61,746 nucleotides of DNA. Source: a virus. The notes beneath the pieces were generated by a model that saw only the letters and a list, made by a program, of their open reading frames with translations, searched no databases and had not been told where the DNA came from. The stretch lies in the IMG/VR virus record IMGVR_UViG_3300027754_000096, positions 1 to 61,746 of that record, one strand, 5' to 3'. Both the position numbers and the translations under genes were made by a program. Below, in pieces: positions 60,201-61,746 of this stretch. Each line of letters opens with the position of its first letter. The first letter of the stretch is position 1.

Positions 60201-61746
60201 TAACTTGAATTTTAATATCATCAATGTTTGTAATGGATACAGTGAATCCGTCTGTGGTTGATGTTGTCTCGCCAAATTCTGGTGCAATACCAGAATCACA
60301 TAAAGAAATATAATGAACTGCTGCTGGTATTGTTTCCTCTCCTCCACAAAACCATCCAGAAGTGTTAGGTCCTGAAGATGCCGCCTCATGTCCTGAATAA
60401 AGTATGCCGTAGTTGCACTGTGCTGCTGAACAGACAGTAGCACTGTATGCGATTCCATCCTCAGGGTCACATGGAGCCTGACAAAGGCATCGCTCAGAAG
60501 GATTAGCAATCCACATCCAATCGGGATGGCTCGGCGGACCAGTTTCTAAATCGTGACATGAGCCGCTAACGAAACTGGATGTTCCAAATATTAGTGAATT
60601 TTGTCCAAGTGGATATCCCTCGCTAGGGACAAAATCTGGAGCAGCACAACAATATCCACAATCATCACAGCAGTCACCAGGACAATCATCCGATAGCAAC
60701 TCACTCTCACCAACCGGGGGAAAGCCAGTATGCAGAGAGCTTCCCATCGGGTTGGACTTCCCACCATAGCCAACTAATCCGCATGGTGGTGGGGCTGATT
60801 TTTCTTCACAGCCACCAGAAGTACAATCCCATTGAAGTTCTATGTCACAATAATAATATTCATAACACATGCTGTCACAAGCATTTGACGTTGTGTGTAT
60901 AAAGCCTGCGTGAGCCCAGTAATCTCTGATCCACTCACCTTCACCACATCCTGTACTTGAATAACATACGTACCGAAACTGGCAAGAAGGTGCGGCACAG
61001 GAATTTGTTTCCCATAATGCTGGGGAACCTGTTCGGCAACAATGATAAGACTGTATGTCTGGATCTTCGCTGTCATCACGGACACAGCCGGTATAAGTTT
61101 GTCCCGGTGGCTCAAGAGTCGGAGACACATCAGAACATTTATAATTAAGCGAATTATTAAAACATATTTCCACCTCCATCCCATTAACGAGCGTTTGAAA
61201 ACTGAAAGCTGGTGCCGGGTCGTATTGCCCTGCGGGTGCAAAAAAATCATGATAATGCGAAGATGGCGTTACAAGGTTGGTAGCGGAGTATAAACTTATA
61301 TGAACATTACCAGATGCGTCTACTAAACAGCCATCTGGTATTATTCCACTGAGCAGACCACCACTGTCGGTTGTTTTTGTTATACAGTCACACAAACAAT
61401 TCATATCGGTGGAGTCACATGTTGAATCTTCGCTCCATCTTCCTTCCAATCCTTTACCACGACCTATTGCGGTCGCAATAACTTTGACTCCAGGCACATC
61501 GTCCGCCATAGGCGTTGTACATTCTATTTCTGTAACATCATCAACACAATGTGCGTATCCGATATATCCACTACGAGGTGCTATCGGATTCGAGGCTGCT
61601 AAAGTATCTAAATCATCGGAATCGGAATCTCTTAAAAAGCAGCAAGAGCCTAAGGGAGGACAGCCAGGCGGATCTCCATCGGGATTACAAGCGTAGACCG
61701 TGCCCGAACCCATTGTCCAGCCTGAATCTTGAGGGTTTCCGGCGGG
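54274..61746 (-). CDS. Giant fibre protein with ~20 repeats and FGE/C-lectin-like tip, N-terminus off window
   Basis: The frame stays open to the right edge, so the first residues are missing; the ATG at 61713 is internal. The visible 2490 residues comprise a Cys-rich region (about 61746-60300), about 20 repeats of roughly 82 residues, and a C-terminal domain of about 270 residues. Each repeat has the form LTPTFGSPTPTADGFTVQ, ISNYDSSYTWAGTA, GLVTVTGVA, TSSTATITT. The end domain has YKIGKYHVTGSQYTAFLNAV, NWFDCARFANWMSN, RIPLENEWYKAAYYKGGSTN and RGVRGGGWASN, the formylglycine-generating-enzyme fold, related to C-type lectins. No catalytic Cys pair is evident, so the tip is more likely ligand-binding. 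Coding is richer in G+C than elsewhere. A receptor-binding long fibre is the best call. Confidence 0.8.
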   Translation of the reverse strand, partial: PAGNPQDSGWTMGSGTVYACNPDGDPPGCPPLGSCCFLRDSDSDDLDTLAASNPIAPRSGYIGYAHCVDDVTEIECTTPMADDVPGVKVIATAIGRGKGLEGRWSEDSTCDSTDMNCLCDCITKTTDSGGLLSGIIPDGCLVDASGNVHISLYSATNLVTPSSHYHDFFAPAGQYDPAPAFSFQTLVNGMEVEICFNNSLNYKCSDVSPTLEPPGQTYTGCVRDDSEDPDIQSYHCCRTGSPALWETNSCAAPSCQFRYVCYSSTGCGEGEWIRDYWAHAGFIHTTSNACDSMCYEYYYCDIELQWDCTSGGCEEKSAPPPCGLVGYGGKSNPMGSSLHTGFPPVGESELLSDDCPGDCCDDCGYCCAAPDFVPSEGYPLGQNSLIFGTSSFVSGSCHDLETGPPSHPDWMWIANPSERCLCQAPCDPEDGIAYSATVCSAAQCNYGILYSGHEAASSGPNTSGWFCGGEETIPAAVHYISLCDSGIAPEFGETTSTTDGFTVSITNIDDIKIQVIESDTITFALSGVATASGSVSIDDETGVVTVTNVADGVSSTATIKIHDTVDTTPYYSVITGRVAPGGGVFVRDVNADITAISLEEALTPEFAEPYPTNDGFYVQITNYDSSYTWAGTAVADAPFRILTGNISASVDGEGLVTVTGVSAETDSTATITTEKAGSAPGTADIGDKSLAPALIPTFGDTVSTADGFITLITNYDDSYTWTGTATSGIVAISSGGVEGLGFITVTGVANNTASTATITTQKDNSDEGNAQTTATSLAALTPTFGATTKTADGFTVQITNYNANYTWTGEATAQGTATINGNGFVTVTGVAPFTSSVLTIKTDRTVCPDPPFPCVVYPQGSDMITEVSLHAALIPQFGSPTATADGFYVQVTNYDATYTWGSTASLGSATIDGYGLVTVTGVPAAAVSTATITTTKEDSVPGGNYITGLVPLLPALIPDFESITPTADGFTVQISNYDGSFSWSGEATASGSVDVSGSGLVTVTGVAAATSSTATITTTKPNALNGSAQVWTTSLGAALTPTFGSPTPTATGFTVYIGNYNSTYSWGGTATASGSVSISGGGLITVTGVATGTSSTATITTAKTGFNNGSATVTETSLNSALTPAFGTPTVTAGGFTVQISNYSGSYSWAGTATASGTVAVSGSGLVTVTGVAAATSSTATITTTRVGYVGGTAQITAFPTDALTPAFGTPTSTADGFTVQISNYDSSYTWSGSATASGSVTISGSGLVTVNSVATLTISTATITTVKTGHSNGTATVTETSLDSALTPTFGSPTSTADGFKVQISNYDYSYYWAGTATAGTVTVSGTGLVTVTGVAVGTSSTATITTVRDGYAGGTAEVTATSLLAALNPTFGTKTATADGFTVQISNYDAAYTWNAAGYGAASISGSGLVAVTGVATGVSSSVTITTTRTGYVEGWSQTTETSLYAALTPAFGTITPKADGFTVMISNYDAAYTWAGTATASGSVSISGTGLATVTGLAADTSSTATITTTRLGYASGSATVTSTSALIPTFGSPTSTNGGFTVQISNYDSSYSWAGTASGSVAINGTGLVTVTGLAADTPSTATITATKNSIVGGSTVTGVSLAAGLTPTFGSTTPTADGFHVQITNYNNSYYWSGTATSGSVAIDGGGLVTITGVAANTSSTATITTVCLSCGSIAQGSVSSNAQVMATSLLAALTPEVSANNSIVRTVDGFTIPITNYDSSYTWSGDATSGAVGITGFTGFLIGEGLITVTGVAPDTYVAATITTTKIGHAIGKITVFSRSLPIAALTPTFGSPTPTADGFTVQTSNYDAAYTWAGTASAAGTATINGSGLVTVTGVAPHTPSTATIVTKRTGYADGIGRVTATSLFAAKTPTFGSPTRTADGFTVQISNYDDAYMWAGTATASGSVVVSGTGLVTVTGVAPGTSSTATITTTRAGYVGGTADVTETSLLAPLTPTFGAPTKNAHGFTVQISNYNGLYTWAGTATASGSVYVSGTGLITVTGVAAATSSTATITTTRSGYVGGSASVTEISLLAERTPTFGSTTATADGFTVQISNYDALYTWAGTATASGSVAVSGTGLVTVTGVAPGTSSTATITTTRTGYAGGTANVMATSVVGAALNPTFGTPTATNGGFTVQISNYSGSYTWAGTATASGSVAISGTGLVTVTGVAFGTSSTATITTTRTGYFGGLATVTQTSSGIAMIMVTVGNPGNAADAGSSNPGYGAVAYSYKIGKYHVTGSQYTAFLNAVGSTDSYSLYNDSMNQSQGVAKISRAGTSGSYTYAVMESTGDLPIAHINWFDCARFANWMSNDQPSGAQTSTTTENGTYNLNGATSGNAVVVNAANPNTGLAPTYRIPLENEWYKAAYYKGGSTNAGYWTYATQSDTAPGNDPFYHSSPNQANYNNVFGNSTGVGFFNNSASFYGTFDQSGNVFQWNDLDGTVGSSRGVRGGGWASNSFNISSSFRGTNSTSTAGNGISFRLAGTA
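55135..60300 (-). repeat. Tandem ~246-bp coding repeats of the fibre gene
   Basis: About 20 units of roughly 240-260 bp encode the Ig-like repeat domain. Units near the C terminus (55135-56050) are most alike at DNA level (for example GATGCTGTTGCCGTACCAGC recurs), and those toward 60000 are more diverged. This gradient suggests recent expansion at the C-terminal side by unequal recombination. Confidence 0.8.

Overview
The window is a stretch of a large, AT-rich, T4-related tailed-phage genome (or a close metagenomic relative). The evidence is a T4-type recombination and replication set: a UvsX/RecA-like recombinase, a gp32-like single-strand binding protein, a DnaB/gp41-like helicase, a probable UvsY, a UvsW helicase, a dNMP kinase, a dCMP deaminase and a family A DNA polymerase. 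Other signs are TATAAATA-type late-promoter boxes, dense 4-11 nt gene overlaps, several homing endonucleases and inteins, and very large fibre-like genes. There is no rRNA, recognisable tRNA, CRISPR array or ribosomal protein gene. HldE and family 9 glycosyltransferases fit a Gram-negative host, but the host cannot be named from this sequence.

Layout. 1-2.2 kb: the 5' part of a tandem zinc-ribbon protein, an acyl-carrier-like protein and small genes. 2.3-11 kb: a leftward operon encoding PrkA kinase, YeaH/DUF444 and SpoVR, the three partners of a bacterial starvation-response module; the SpoVR gene is split by two inteins. 11-16 kb: an FmdB-like zinc ribbon that can only start at AUU, an ArdC-like metalloprotein with a capsid-targeting-like N terminus, and a cluster of homing endonucleases and their debris. 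16-21.6 kb: a nuclease-like protein beside a Dam methylase, HldE, a TnsA-like nuclease and a dNMP kinase. 22-29.7 kb: a Cys-rich beta-structured virion protein, a Ski2-like helicase with a reduced intein, and a paralogous pair of small, probably highly expressed genes with strong terminators. 29.7-41.1 kb: the leftward recombination/replication block interrupted by methyltransferase, glycosyltransferase and nucleotide genes. 41.1-42.1 kb: an origin-like junction with palindromes and five 21-bp repeats. 42.1-54.2 kb: UvsW, an HNH gene flanked by a second uvsW 3' end, a decayed gene, structural genes and a lysine aminotransferase. 54.3-61.7 kb: a fibre gene continuing past the right edge, with about 20 repeats of roughly 82 residues and a formylglycine-generating-enzyme/C-type-lectin-like tip.

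Most replication and metabolism genes lie on the minus strand; many plus-strand genes look late or virion-associated. About nine small or accessory proteins share an N terminus resembling the T4 capsid-targeting peptide, suggesting that they are packaged in the head and perhaps delivered with the DNA. One is the ArdC-like protein, a plausible anti-restriction factor. All functional calls come from reading motifs by eye; no database search was run.
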